Source: an uncultured bacterium (GTDB taxonomy: Bacteria > Spirochaetota > Spirochaetia > Sphaerochaetales > Sphaerochaetaceae). From it: 6,555 nucleotides of DNA. Location of the stretch: positions 1-6,555 of the forward strand of contig CAJMOS010000135.1 in assembly GCA_905215015.1 (NCBI GenBank), written 5' to 3'. Numbering within the stretch: position 1 is the stretch's first letter; each line of letters begins with the position of its first letter. Below are positions 1 through 5,606 of the stretch, piece by piece. The notes beneath the pieces are model-generated. The model ran no database searches. It was not told the origin of the DNA and saw only the letters and a program-made list of their open reading frames with translations. Made by a program: the position numbers and the translations under genes.

Positions 1-798
1 GGCGTCAAAGGCGCCGCTGTGGCGACCATCCTCTGCCAGACCATTTCCGCGACCATGGTCGTGGTGTTGCTCCACCGGGGCCCCGAGGCGGCATTCCAAT
101 TCCATTTCCGGGATCTGACCATCGACCGGGCCTTGATGGGCCGCATGCTGCTGCTCGGAATTCCCGCAGGCCTGCAAGGCTCCATGTACAACATAGCCAA
201 CATCCTGATCCAGGGAGCCATCAACTCGCTGGGGACCATCGTGATCGCCGGCAACGCCGCCTACAGCAAAATCGAGGCCATGTTCTGGATGTCGATCAAC
301 AGCTTCGGCGTCGCCATCTCCATTTTTGCGGGACAGAACTACGGGGCCGGCCAGTACAAGAGGGTCAAGCGCGGCATGTGGACCACGCTCGCCATGAGCA
401 TGGTTCCCGCCATCGGCTTCGGCCTGATCCTGTTGACCAATGGGAGAACCTTCCTGCATTTGTTCACCAGCGAAGAGGCGGTCATCGACGCCGGCATGGT
501 CATCTGCCACACCGTCGCCCCCACCTTCCTCACCTATATCTCGATCGAAATCCTCTCTGGAACGATACGTGGCTGTGGAAACGCCGTCGTTCCCACCGTC
601 TTCACCGCCGTCGGCGTCTGCGTCTACCGGGTCCTGTGGGTGCTTTTCTTCTTTCCGCACCATCCGAGTCTGGTGACCATCATGCTCTGCTATCCGATTT
701 CCTGGATCCTCACCAGCGTGATCTTCTGGATCTTCTGGGGATTCAGTCCCTGGAAACGCTCGACCCTCGGCCGTCCTGACGGACAGCCTGCAACCTGA
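1..798 (+). CDS. MATE-family efflux transporter (MATE 1), C-terminal part
   Basis: This is the C-terminal 265 residues of an inner-membrane exporter of the multidrug and toxic compound extrusion (MATE) family, which exports cationic drugs or metabolites in exchange for Na+ or H+. The frame is open from base 1, so the N-terminal lobe lies outside the window; the GTG at 19 is an internal valine codon, not a start. Visible family marks are Gly-Ile-Pro-Ala-Gly-Leu-Gln at fragment residues 53-59 (start of the second six-helix lobe), Gly-Gln-Asn-Tyr-Gly-Ala-Gly at 111-117, and an Arg-Gly-Cys-Gly-Asn motif about 80 residues later. Hydrophobic helices fill the rest and the tail is short and polar. 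The gene converges on MATE 2 and overlaps it by 56 bases. The family is clear from sequence patterns; the substrate cannot be read. Confidence 0.9.
   Translation, partial: GVKGAAVATILCQTISATMVVVLLHRGPEAAFQFHFRDLTIDRALMGRMLLLGIPAGLQGSMYNIANILIQGAINSLGTIVIAGNAAYSKIEAMFWMSINSFGVAISIFAGQNYGAGQYKRVKRGMWTTLAMSMVPAIGFGLILLTNGRTFLHLFTSEEAVIDAGMVICHTVAPTFLTYISIEILSGTIRGCGNAVVPTVFTAVGVCVYRVLWVLFFFPHHPSLVTIMLCYPISWILTSVIFWIFWGFSPWKRSTLGRPDGQPAT
743..798. other. Tail-to-tail overlap of two convergent MATE genes
   Basis: The 3' ends of MATE 1 (+ strand, stop 796-798) and MATE 2 (- strand, stop at 745-743) overlap by 56 bases. The overlap encodes the polar C-terminal tail of each protein (Trp-Lys-Arg-Ser-Thr on one strand, Leu-Gln-Ala-Val-Arg on the other), beyond the last membrane helix. 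A small hairpin (GGCCGTCC/GGACAGCC, 769-788, one mismatch) lies in the overlap but has no T-run, so I see no clear intrinsic terminator for either gene here. The two mRNAs should be complementary over at least this stretch. Confidence 0.85.
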
Positions 799-2179
799 AT
801 CCCAGTTCACGGTAGGTCAAGACGATGACGGCAATCGAGGCGACTGCCGTCAGAAGGTCCGCAGCAGGCATCGAGTACAGCACGCCATCGAGGCCGAATG
901 CCATCGGCAGCACGATGGCGAATCCAACGCCCAGCACTACCTCGCGGAACAAACTCAGCAGACTGCTTGCCAGCGGCTTTCCCATGGCCTGCAGGAAGAT
1001 GAATGCGGCCTTGTTCATGGTTGCCAACGGCAACAGGCAAAGATAGGTGCGGAAGGCCTTGACGGCAAACTGGGTATAGACCTCGCTCTCGTGCGAGGCA
1101 CCGAAGATGCCGATCAGCGCGCGGGGAAAACACTCGACGACAAGAAGCGCGACCACGCCGACCAAGACCTCCCAGAACAGCAACCTGTTCAACAGGCCCT
1201 TGGTCCGGTCATAGCGTCCGGCACCCATGTTGTAGCCGACAACGGGAATGCAGCCGGCCGCCATGCCGACGACGACGGAGATGACGATCTGGAACACCTT
1301 CATGACGATACCGACCACCGCCATCGGAATCTGGGAGAACTCGGTCTGGGCGAAGAACGGGTCGCTGGCTGTGGTGATGCGGATCATGTTGTTGATGGCG
1401 GCCATGGCTGCGACCAGCGAGATCTGGCTGAGAAAACTGGTGATGCCCATGGTCAGCATGCGCCTGTCCAGCGCAGGTCTCAGGCGGAAGCTCCGCTTTT
1501 CCAGCCTGATGGCCTTCAAATGGCACATGTACCAGACAGACAGGACTGCGGTCAAAAGCTGCCCGAGCACCGTGGCTATGGCGGCTCCAGCCATACCCAT
1601 GTGGAAACCGAAGATGAAGATCGGGTCGAAGATGATGTTGAAGACCGCACCTGCCACCGTGCACGCCATGGCGAACTTCGGGGAACCGTCGCCACGGATG
1701 ATCGCGTTCATCGCCTGCCCGAACATGTACAGCGGGATGCCGACGATGATCCAGGAGAAATATTCCTGGGCGAAATGGAACAATTCGGCGTTGACCCTTC
1801 CGCCAAAGGCGGTGATCAGCTGGTCGCGGAACAAGGCGAACAATGCGGTCATCACCAGGCTGACGACCACCACAAGGACGATGGCATTGCCGACACCGAC
1901 GTGCGCATCCTCCTTGTTGCCCGAGCCAAGCTGCAGGCTGACGAAGGTGCAGCAACCGTCACCGATCATGACGGCAACCGCAAGCATGACCACGGTCAGC
2001 GGAAAGACGACCGTATTGGCGGCGTTTCCGTTCGAACCCAAATAATCGGCATTGGCGATAAAAATCTGGTCGACGATGTTGTACAACGCGCCGACAAGCA
2101 GCGAAATGATACAGGGCAACGCATAGCCGCGCATCAGGCGCCCTACCGGTTGCTCCACAAGAAAACGATTGTCATCCAT
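743..2179 (-). CDS. MepA-like MATE-family efflux transporter (MATE 2), complete
   Basis: This is a complete 478-residue inner-membrane MATE exporter that resembles the MepA branch of multidrug exporters. It opens with a short polar segment and then a first helix containing Tyr-Ala-Leu-Pro-Cys-Ile-Ile followed by Asn-Ile-Val-Asp-Gln-Ile-Phe-Ile (about residues 19-41). Further family marks are Leu-Gly-Ser-Gly-Asn at 84-88, Arg-Gly-Asp-Gly-Ser-Pro at 162-167, Asp-Pro-Ile-Phe-Ile-Phe-Gly at 185-191, Gly-Tyr-Asn-Met-Gly-Ala-Gly-Arg at 315-322 and Gln-Ala-Met-Gly-Lys-Pro at 397-402. About twelve hydrophobic helices can be seen, and the length is normal. I chose the ATG at 2179 because GAGAGG sits 7 bases upstream and the protein then aligns with the usual N-terminus; an in-frame ATG at 2221 lies inside a terminator hairpin. 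It follows dctM in the same direction but is separated by that terminator. The substrate is unknown. Confidence 0.93.
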   Translation of the reverse strand: MDDNRFLVEQPVGRLMRGYALPCIISLLVGALYNIVDQIFIANADYLGSNGNAANTVVFPLTVVMLAVAVMIGDGCCTFVSLQLGSGNKEDAHVGVGNAIVLVVVVSLVMTALFALFRDQLITAFGGRVNAELFHFAQEYFSWIIVGIPLYMFGQAMNAIIRGDGSPKFAMACTVAGAVFNIIFDPIFIFGFHMGMAGAAIATVLGQLLTAVLSVWYMCHLKAIRLEKRSFRLRPALDRRMLTMGITSFLSQISLVAAMAAINNMIRITTASDPFFAQTEFSQIPMAVVGIVMKVFQIVISVVVGMAAGCIPVVGYNMGAGRYDRTKGLLNRLLFWEVLVGVVALLVVECFPRALIGIFGASHESEVYTQFAVKAFRTYLCLLPLATMNKAAFIFLQAMGKPLASSLLSLFREVVLGVGFAIVLPMAFGLDGVLYSMPAADLLTAVASIAVIVLTYRELGFRLQAVRQDGRGSSVSRD

Positions 2180-2186
2180 ACAGAAA

Positions 2187-2192
2187 CCTCTC
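2187..2192 (-). promoter_or_regulatory. Ribosome binding site of MATE 2
   Basis: GAGAGG is spaced 7 bases from the ATG at 2179. It fixes the start and rules out the longer reading from 2221. Confidence 0.75.
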
Positions 2193-2204
2193 AGCCAAAG
2201 GCAT

Positions 2205-2244
2205 AAAAAAAACGCGTCCATCCAAGTTGCTTGGATTTACGCGT
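2205..2244 (-). terminator. Strong intrinsic terminator upstream of MATE 2 (possible attenuator)
   Basis: Read on the - strand, an outer stem ACGCGT/ACGCGT (2239-2244 with 2212-2217) encloses a two-base internal mismatch and a perfect 7-bp inner stem ATCCAAG/CTTGGAT with loop CAA (2220-2236). A run of eight T follows (2212-2205). This is a textbook Rho-independent terminator. It is 110 bases past the dctM stop, so it can end the dctPQM transcript, but it also lies between the likely MATE 2 promoter and the MATE 2 start codon. Confidence 0.85.
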
Positions 2245-2266
2245 CATACGCCACACGGCAGAAGAA

Positions 2267-2295
2267 ACCTTATCCGGAAACCGTTTTTTTGTCAA
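2267..2295 (-). promoter_or_regulatory. Candidate sigma-70-type promoter for MATE 2
   Basis: A perfect -35 box TTGACA (2295-2290) is followed by a 17-base spacer and a weak -10 box TAAGGT (2272-2267, three of six consensus bases). Transcription would start near 2260 and give an untranslated leader of about 80 bases that contains the terminator hairpin at 2205-2244. The 25 bases left between the T-run and the ATG are too few for a normal promoter plus ribosome binding site, which supports this upstream placement. An 8-bp inverted repeat (GGCAGAAG/CTTCTGCC, 2257-2264 and 2301-2308) brackets the promoter and may be an operator. Confidence 0.45.
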
Positions 2296-2317
2296 AATGC
2301 CTTCTGCCTGCATTGCG

Positions 2318-2346
2318 GGGAAACGGGGCGGACCGCCCCGCTTCCC
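2318..2346 (-). repeat. GC-rich near-perfect palindrome just after dctM
   Basis: Two 14-base arms (2318-2331 and 2333-2346) meet around one central base and pair throughout, with a single G-U wobble in - strand RNA. The element starts 8 bases past the dctM stop. The core is CGGGGC/GCCCCG. No T-run follows, so it is not a classical intrinsic terminator; protection of the mRNA 3' end, or help to the terminator further on, is more likely. Confidence 0.6.
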
Positions 2347-2354
2347 ACCACATG

Positions 2355-3683
2355 TCAGCCGAAGAAATGATGGTTCGGGATGTAGCCGAACAGCTTGGGA
2401 ATGGCAAGCGCGACATCCTCCGACATCGTGACCATGCACAGAACGACCAGAAGCGCGATGATGAACGGCCAGACCTCCTTCACGAAATCCTGGAACTTGC
2501 ACCCGACGATGGAGCAGACGGTGAACATCATCGATCCGAAAGGTGGCGTCAGACCTCCAATCATGATGTTGACGATCAGGATGACGCCGAAGTGCAGCGG
2601 GTCGACACCAAAGGAACAGACGGCAGGCACGAGCAACGGGGCGAGAATCACCAAAGCGGCCCCACCCTCGATGAACATGCAGATGAACAGAAGCATGAGG
2701 TTGATGACAAAAAGCAGCACGTACTTGCTGCCGGTCATGGCAATCAATGCCTGAGTGACAATCTGGGGAATACGCTCGCAGTTCATGTAATATCCGAACA
2801 CCTTGGCGCTCGCGATGATCAGCATGACCGAACCGGTACTGGTGACCGTCTCCTTCAAGATCAGCGGAACATGGTGCCAACGCAACTTCTTATAGACAAG
2901 CAGACCGACGGCAAGGGCAAACAAGACGGCGACGCCGCCTGCCTCGGTCGGGGTACAGACACCCATCCTCATGCCGAGGATGATGACAAAGGGGATGACC
3001 AGCGCCCAGAGGGAGACGACGAACTGGGACCCGATCTGCTTGGGAGTAGGCCAGTGGTCTCTGGTCGGGGCGTACCCCCTCTTCGAGGAGATGATGTAGG
3101 TGGTGACCATGAGCGCCAGCGTCATCAGGATGCCGGGCGTATAGCCAGCCAGGAACATGTCTCCGACGGAGATGTTGGCGATCAGGGCATAGAGGATCAG
3201 GTTGTTTCCAGGGGGAATCACCGGGCTGACCGCAGAGGAGGCAGCGGTGACCGCGGCGGAAAAATCAAGAGGGAATCCCTTGCGGAGCATCTGGGGAACC
3301 AGGATTTTCGATTCCATGGCCGCGTCGGCGTTCGCCGAACCGGAGATGCCGCCCATCAGGGCGCTGAGCAGGCAGTTCACCTGTGCCAGGCCGCCCTTCA
3401 GATGACCGGCGAGAACCTCCGCCATGTCCATCAGCTTCTCGCTGATGCCAGAGTAGTTCATGACCGACCCCAGCATGATGAAGAAGGGAACCGCAAGATA
3501 GGGAAAGGACTCGACGGCGGTGACGAACTGCTGGATCACCATCCGGATCGGGATGGCGGTGTTGATGAAGGTGAAATAATACAGGGACGACCCGATCAGC
3601 GCCAGGGCGATAGGAACGTTCAGGAAAAACAGGATGAACAACAGGAAGATCGGAAACAGGGGATGAAAGGCAAACGAGAACAT
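2355..3683 (-). CDS. dctM: TRAP transporter large transmembrane subunit DctM
   Basis: This is the large membrane subunit (442 residues) of a tripartite ATP-independent periplasmic (TRAP) transporter. It carries the substrate path and couples uptake to the Na+ gradient. Family marks in order are the hydrophobic start with Asn-Val-Pro-Ile-Ala-Leu-Ala (22-28), Phe-Phe-Ile-Met-Leu-Gly-Ser (67-73), Gly-Gly-Ile-Ser-Gly-Ser-Ala-Asn-Ala-Asp (111-120), Ile-Pro-Pro-Gly-Asn-Asn (156-161), Pro-Thr-Glu-Ala-Gly (245-249) and Gly-Gly-Leu-Thr-Pro-Pro-Phe-Gly (376-383). Many hydrophobic helices are present. Length is slightly above the usual 425-430. I chose the ATG at 3683: it overlaps the dctQ stop as TGATG, has GGGGAGG just upstream, and gives the normal N-terminus. 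The open frame continues to 4067 but only as an out-of-frame shadow of dctQ. Odd point: Asn-Asn in the Ile-Pro-Pro loop, where Ser-Ile or Gly-Ile is usual. Confidence 0.95.
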   Translation of the reverse strand: MFSFAFHPLFPIFLLFILFFLNVPIALALIGSSLYYFTFINTAIPIRMVIQQFVTAVESFPYLAVPFFIMLGSVMNYSGISEKLMDMAEVLAGHLKGGLAQVNCLLSALMGGISGSANADAAMESKILVPQMLRKGFPLDFSAAVTAASSAVSPVIPPGNNLILYALIANISVGDMFLAGYTPGILMTLALMVTTYIISSKRGYAPTRDHWPTPKQIGSQFVVSLWALVIPFVIILGMRMGVCTPTEAGGVAVLFALAVGLLVYKKLRWHHVPLILKETVTSTGSVMLIIASAKVFGYYMNCERIPQIVTQALIAMTGSKYVLLFVINLMLLFICMFIEGGAALVILAPLLVPAVCSFGVDPLHFGVILIVNIMIGGLTPPFGSMMFTVCSIVGCKFQDFVKEVWPFIIALLVVLCMVTMSEDVALAIPKLFGYIPNHHFFG

Positions 3684-4174
3684 CAGGCCACCTCCCCTTC
3701 CTGCTTCCTGCCGAAGGCGCGGATACTCTTCACCAGACCGATGGCGGCGTAGACCGACATCAACGCGAACGAGATGACGATCGAGACGGTAATCAACCGG
3801 TAGGAAACCTCGAGAGCGGCGGTGACCTTGGTGGACGCCTTCACGTAGAAGAAGCTCATGACGCACATCCAGACCGAGATGATGGTGACGAGAAGGGCAT
3901 TGATCAAAGAGAAGACTTTCTTCCACATCCCCTTCGTCACCTGCATGACGATGTCCACCCCCATCAAGCGCTTCTGCTTGAATGCGCCGGCAGCACCAAG
4001 GAAAATCGTCCAGACAAAACAGGCGACGGAAATCTCCTCCGACCAGAAATAGGTAAAATGCAGGCAATAGCGGGTGAATACGTTCATGATGACGATGGCT
4101 ACCGTCACCGAAATGAACGCACCACCGATATACAACTCGAAATTATCGAGCAAGTCTTTCTTATCGAGATGCAC
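3683..4174 (-). CDS. dctQ: TRAP transporter small transmembrane subunit DctQ
   Basis: This is the small membrane subunit (163 residues) of the TRAP transporter, which packs against DctM in the inner membrane. Four hydrophobic helices are visible at about residues 14-34, 48-65, 86-110 and 127-149. The family motif Phe-Trp-Ser-Glu-Glu (43-47) precedes helix 2, and Gly-Val-Asp (72-74) follows it. I chose the GTG at 4174 because GAGAGGAG lies 7 bases upstream (4182-4189). The in-frame ATG at 4213 would add 13 residues, but it sits in the loop of the dctP-dctQ hairpin with no comparable ribosome binding site. The stop shares one base with the dctM start (TGATG), so the two are translationally coupled. 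The residue after Glu-Glu-Ile-Ser is Val, where many relatives have Arg. Confidence 0.93.
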   Translation of the reverse strand: MHLDKKDLLDNFELYIGGAFISVTVAIVIMNVFTRYCLHFTYFWSEEISVACFVWTIFLGAAGAFKQKRLMGVDIVMQVTKGMWKKVFSLINALLVTIISVWMCVMSFFYVKASTKVTAALEVSYRLITVSIVISFALMSVYAAIGLVKSIRAFGRKQEGEVA

Positions 4175-4181
4175 GGGTTTA

Positions 4182-4189
4182 CTCCTCTC
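4182..4189 (-). promoter_or_regulatory. Ribosome binding site of dctQ, decides a GTG start
   Basis: GAGAGGAG is 7 bases from the GTG at 4174. It is the only strong Shine-Dalgarno sequence in the dctP-dctQ gap and places the dctQ start below the ATG at 4213. Confidence 0.75.
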
Positions 4190-4195
4190 AACGGG

Positions 4196-4230
4196 AAAAC
4201 AGGGGATGCACATCCACGCATCCCCTGTTT
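4196..4230 (-). terminator. Intercistronic hairpin between dctP and dctQ
   Basis: A perfect 13-bp inverted repeat (AAACAGGGGATGC, 4197-4209, with its complement at 4218-4230) has an 8-base loop. On the - strand it begins 13 bases after the dctP stop and ends in GTTTT, a short T-run. It may act as a leaky terminator, as a 3' block that protects dctP mRNA from decay, or both. Either would raise the amount of binding protein relative to DctQ and DctM. The hairpin is seen in the sequence; its function is inferred. Confidence 0.75.
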
Positions 4231-4243
4231 CCGGATGTATCGG

Positions 4244-5278
4244 TTATTTCTTCAGATTGGCGCGGATTTTGGTCAGCTCAGCCTGAATCTGGTCAAAGAT
4301 GCCAGGCGTCCACTTCGGGAACTTGGTATACACGACAGACGCGGCCTTGGAGAACGCGGCGGAATCGACTTCGTGGAAGTGCACCCCGACCTTCTTCAAG
4401 TCCTCGGCATACTCGGACTCGAGCTTCTCGGTCTCCTCCAGGTTGTCCTGCGTGCCCTTGTCGACTTCTTCCTGGATGATGGTCCTCTGCTCGTCAGTCA
4501 GGCTATCCCAGCAGGCCTTGGAAATGCAGATGCAGGAAACACCGAGCAGGTGACGGGTCAGGGAGTACTCCTTGACGTTCTCGTACTGTTTGGTTCCCCA
4601 ATAGGTCATGATCGAGCCTTCGACGCCATCGATGACACCCTGCTGGATCGCGGAATAGGTGTCGGGGTACGGCATCGCGACCGGACTTGCACCCATCGCC
4701 TCCATCGTGTAGGTGTACAGCTGGCTCGTCGGGACACGGATCTTGACGCCTTTCATGTCGGCGGGCTTGGTGACCGGCTTGTTCAGCATCATGCTGCGGA
4801 ACCCGAAGACCCAGTCGAGGGACAGGACCTTGATTCCCTGCTTCAGGGCCTCGTCGTTCAGGTGCTTGACCAGATCGGTCTTGGTCATGGCCAGGTACTC
4901 GTCGAACGAGGTGTAGAGGAACGGGCCGGTGACCGCGTTGTAGTCGGGTACATAGTCACCAAGGAAGTTGATGCCGCCCACCAGGATGACGTCGGCACCA
5001 CTGGTGACAAGCTCCATGCCATCCTTGCCGATGGGGAAGGTGCCGCCGGTGTACAGCTGAAGGTCAAGCGTCCCTCCACTGCGCTTGTTGATTCCCTCGC
5101 ATACCTTGACCAGGGACTTGGCAGTCTGCTCGTTGTCTACGAATTTTGTCGTGACCTTGATCACGCGCGGACCAGACGACTTCGATGCGGAAGCTGCCGA
5201 TTCCGCACCACCCTGAGCAAAGAGGGACACGGATGCGAGCATACCGAGCATCAGGCAAAGGACTCTTACGTTTTTCAT
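4244..5278 (-). CDS. dctP: TRAP transporter solute-binding protein DctP
   Basis: This is the periplasmic receptor of the TRAP system (344 residues, normal length). It binds a small organic acid and hands it to DctQM. A signal peptide covers about residues 1-22, with likely cleavage after Ala21; no lipobox cysteine is placed correctly, so it is probably soluble. Family marks are Gly-Phe-Arg at 159-161, Lys-Ile-Arg-Val-Pro at 179-183, Pro-Tyr-Pro-Asp-Thr-Tyr-Ser-Ala-Ile-Gln-Gln-Gly at 203-214 and Ile-Asp-Gly-Val-Glu-Gly at 216-221. Arg161 and Arg181 match the two substrate-contacting arginines of the sialic-acid protein SiaP (127 and 147), with identical spacing. The position of SiaP Asn187 is Gly221 here. 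The ATG at 5278 has GAGGAGG 5 bases upstream. First gene of dctPQM. The substrate is unassigned. Confidence 0.95.
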   Translation of the reverse strand: MKNVRVLCLMLGMLASVSLFAQGGAESAASASKSSGPRVIKVTTKFVDNEQTAKSLVKVCEGINKRSGGTLDLQLYTGGTFPIGKDGMELVTSGADVILVGGINFLGDYVPDYNAVTGPFLYTSFDEYLAMTKTDLVKHLNDEALKQGIKVLSLDWVFGFRSMMLNKPVTKPADMKGVKIRVPTSQLYTYTMEAMGASPVAMPYPDTYSAIQQGVIDGVEGSIMTYWGTKQYENVKEYSLTRHLLGVSCICISKACWDSLTDEQRTIIQEEVDKGTQDNLEETEKLESEYAEDLKKVGVHFHEVDSAAFSKAASVVYTKFPKWTPGIFDQIQAELTKIRANLKK

Positions 5279-5283
5279 GAAAA

Positions 5284-5290
5284 CCTCCTC
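5284..5290 (-). promoter_or_regulatory. Ribosome binding site of dctP, with an upstream near-copy
   Basis: GAGGAGG lies 5 bases before the ATG at 5278. About 14 bases further upstream, near 5299-5303, an AGGAG followed by TTTTCAT nearly repeats the same arrangement (GGAGTTTTCAT then GGAGGTTTTCAT), but with ATA where the ATG would be. Confidence 0.8.
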
Positions 5291-5320
5291 TATGAAAACT
5301 CCTTTTTGAACCTAACATAA

Positions 5321-5348
5321 AGTCTACCATGCGCAATTTCATTGTCAA
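5321..5348 (-). promoter_or_regulatory. Promoter of the dctPQM operon
   Basis: A perfect -35 TTGACA (5348-5343) is followed by a 16-base spacer and -10 TAGACT (5326-5321, four of six consensus bases). Transcription would begin near 5314 and give a leader of about 35 bases ending in the strong dctP ribosome binding site. The stretch is AT-rich compared with the flanking genes. Confidence 0.65.
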
Positions 5349-5371
5349 CAAATATCCAAATCACTGATAAA

Positions 5372-5390
5372 TGGGCAAAAAAAGCCCTTT
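5372..5390 (-). promoter_or_regulatory. GGGC-N7-GCCC inverted repeat upstream of the dctP promoter
   Basis: GGGC (5373-5376) and GCCC (5384-5387) are separated by seven A on the + strand, with further partial symmetry outside. The centre is about 32 bases upstream of the -35 box, a plausible place for an activator. As RNA it would be only a 4-bp hairpin with a U-rich loop, so a protein-binding site is the better guess. No regulator gene is present in the window. Confidence 0.3.
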
Positions 5391-5414
5391 CAAAACTCTA
5401 TAACACGCAATAAT

Positions 5415-5438
5415 AAAAAAATCGGGGGATTACGCCCC
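5415..5438 (-). terminator. Weak terminator-like hairpin with T-run
   Basis: On the - strand GGGG (5438-5435) can pair with CCCC (within 5428-5424), followed by CGA and seven T (5421-5415). The stem is short, so termination would be inefficient. It sits after the structured element at 5459-5518 and before the dctP promoter. Confidence 0.4.
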
Positions 5439-5520
5439 TTCTTTTCGCAAACTACCGTAAACCACCATGGATTTTCCCAGGTTCCCGCATGGACCACTGG
5501 CATAGCCCATAGTGGTTTTT
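5415..5520 (-). ncRNA. Candidate structured RNA or distal leader between MATE 3 and dctP
   Basis: Within the gene-free stretch 5279-5603, a 12-bp stem forms between 5507-5518 and 5459-5470. On the - strand all twelve positions pair, one as U-G; on the + strand that position becomes a C-A mismatch, which suggests that the - strand is the transcribed one. The 36-base inner part can pair further (CCA/TGG, GGT/ACC). The weak terminator at 5415-5438 follows. A poor promoter-like pair (TTGTGC, 16 bases, TAGAAA; about 5520-5547) precedes it. I recognise no known riboswitch class. On the + strand the stem is followed by TTTTT, so it could instead stop antisense transcription. Confidence 0.3.
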
Positions 5521-5577
5521 CTAGCGTGACATTGCGATTGCACAATGAATGAGCATCAGGCATCACCACTTGCGAGG

Positions 5578-5606
5578 AAAATGAAGCGCCCAAGGAAAAC
5601 GCTTCA
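5578..5606 (-). terminator. Intrinsic terminator of MATE 3, containing its stop codon
   Basis: On the - strand TGAAGCG (5606-5600) pairs perfectly with CGCTTCA (5588-5582) across an 11-base loop, followed by TTTT (5581-5578). The first three bases of the stem are the TGA stop codon of MATE 3, so ribosomes reaching the stop would disturb the hairpin. It separates MATE 3 from dctPQM. The T-run is short, so some read-through is likely. Confidence 0.6.

Noticed and set aside
2187..2200. CTGAGAG before MATE 2, which recalls the CTGAGA of TPP riboswitches
   Set aside because: The rest of the TPP riboswitch core is missing, and the sequence is explained as the ribosome binding site.
1091..2206. 371-codon open frame on the + strand, antisense to MATE 2
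   Set aside because: The Asp/His/Arg-rich translation is a shadow of MATE 2, which has a full set of MATE motifs.
2180..2221. Longer MATE 2 start at ATG 2221
   Set aside because: It lies in the terminator hairpin, has no ribosome binding site, and adds 14 residues not expected in the family.
2169..3752. 527-codon open frame on the + strand, antisense to dctM
   Set aside because: Its translation is low-complexity, rich in Asp, His, Gln and Arg, as expected from the reverse of a GC-rich membrane-protein gene. dctM on the other strand has clear family motifs.
3684..4067. Longer DctM frame reaching 4067
   Set aside because: The extra 128 residues are a frame-shifted reading of dctQ, with no family similarity.
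4058..5320. 420-codon open frame on the + strand, antisense to dctP and dctQ
   Set aside because: No recognisable domain; it spans two real genes and the promoter of the opposite strand.
5459..5520. Reading the 12-bp stem plus TTTTT as a + strand terminator
   Set aside because: No + strand gene ends nearby and the stem has a C-A mismatch on that strand. It is kept only as an alternative in the feature text.
5390..5593. 67-codon open frame on the - strand in the MATE 3-dctP gap
   Set aside because: It starts with TTG inside the MATE 3 terminator, has no ribosome binding site, and runs through the hairpins and a T-run.
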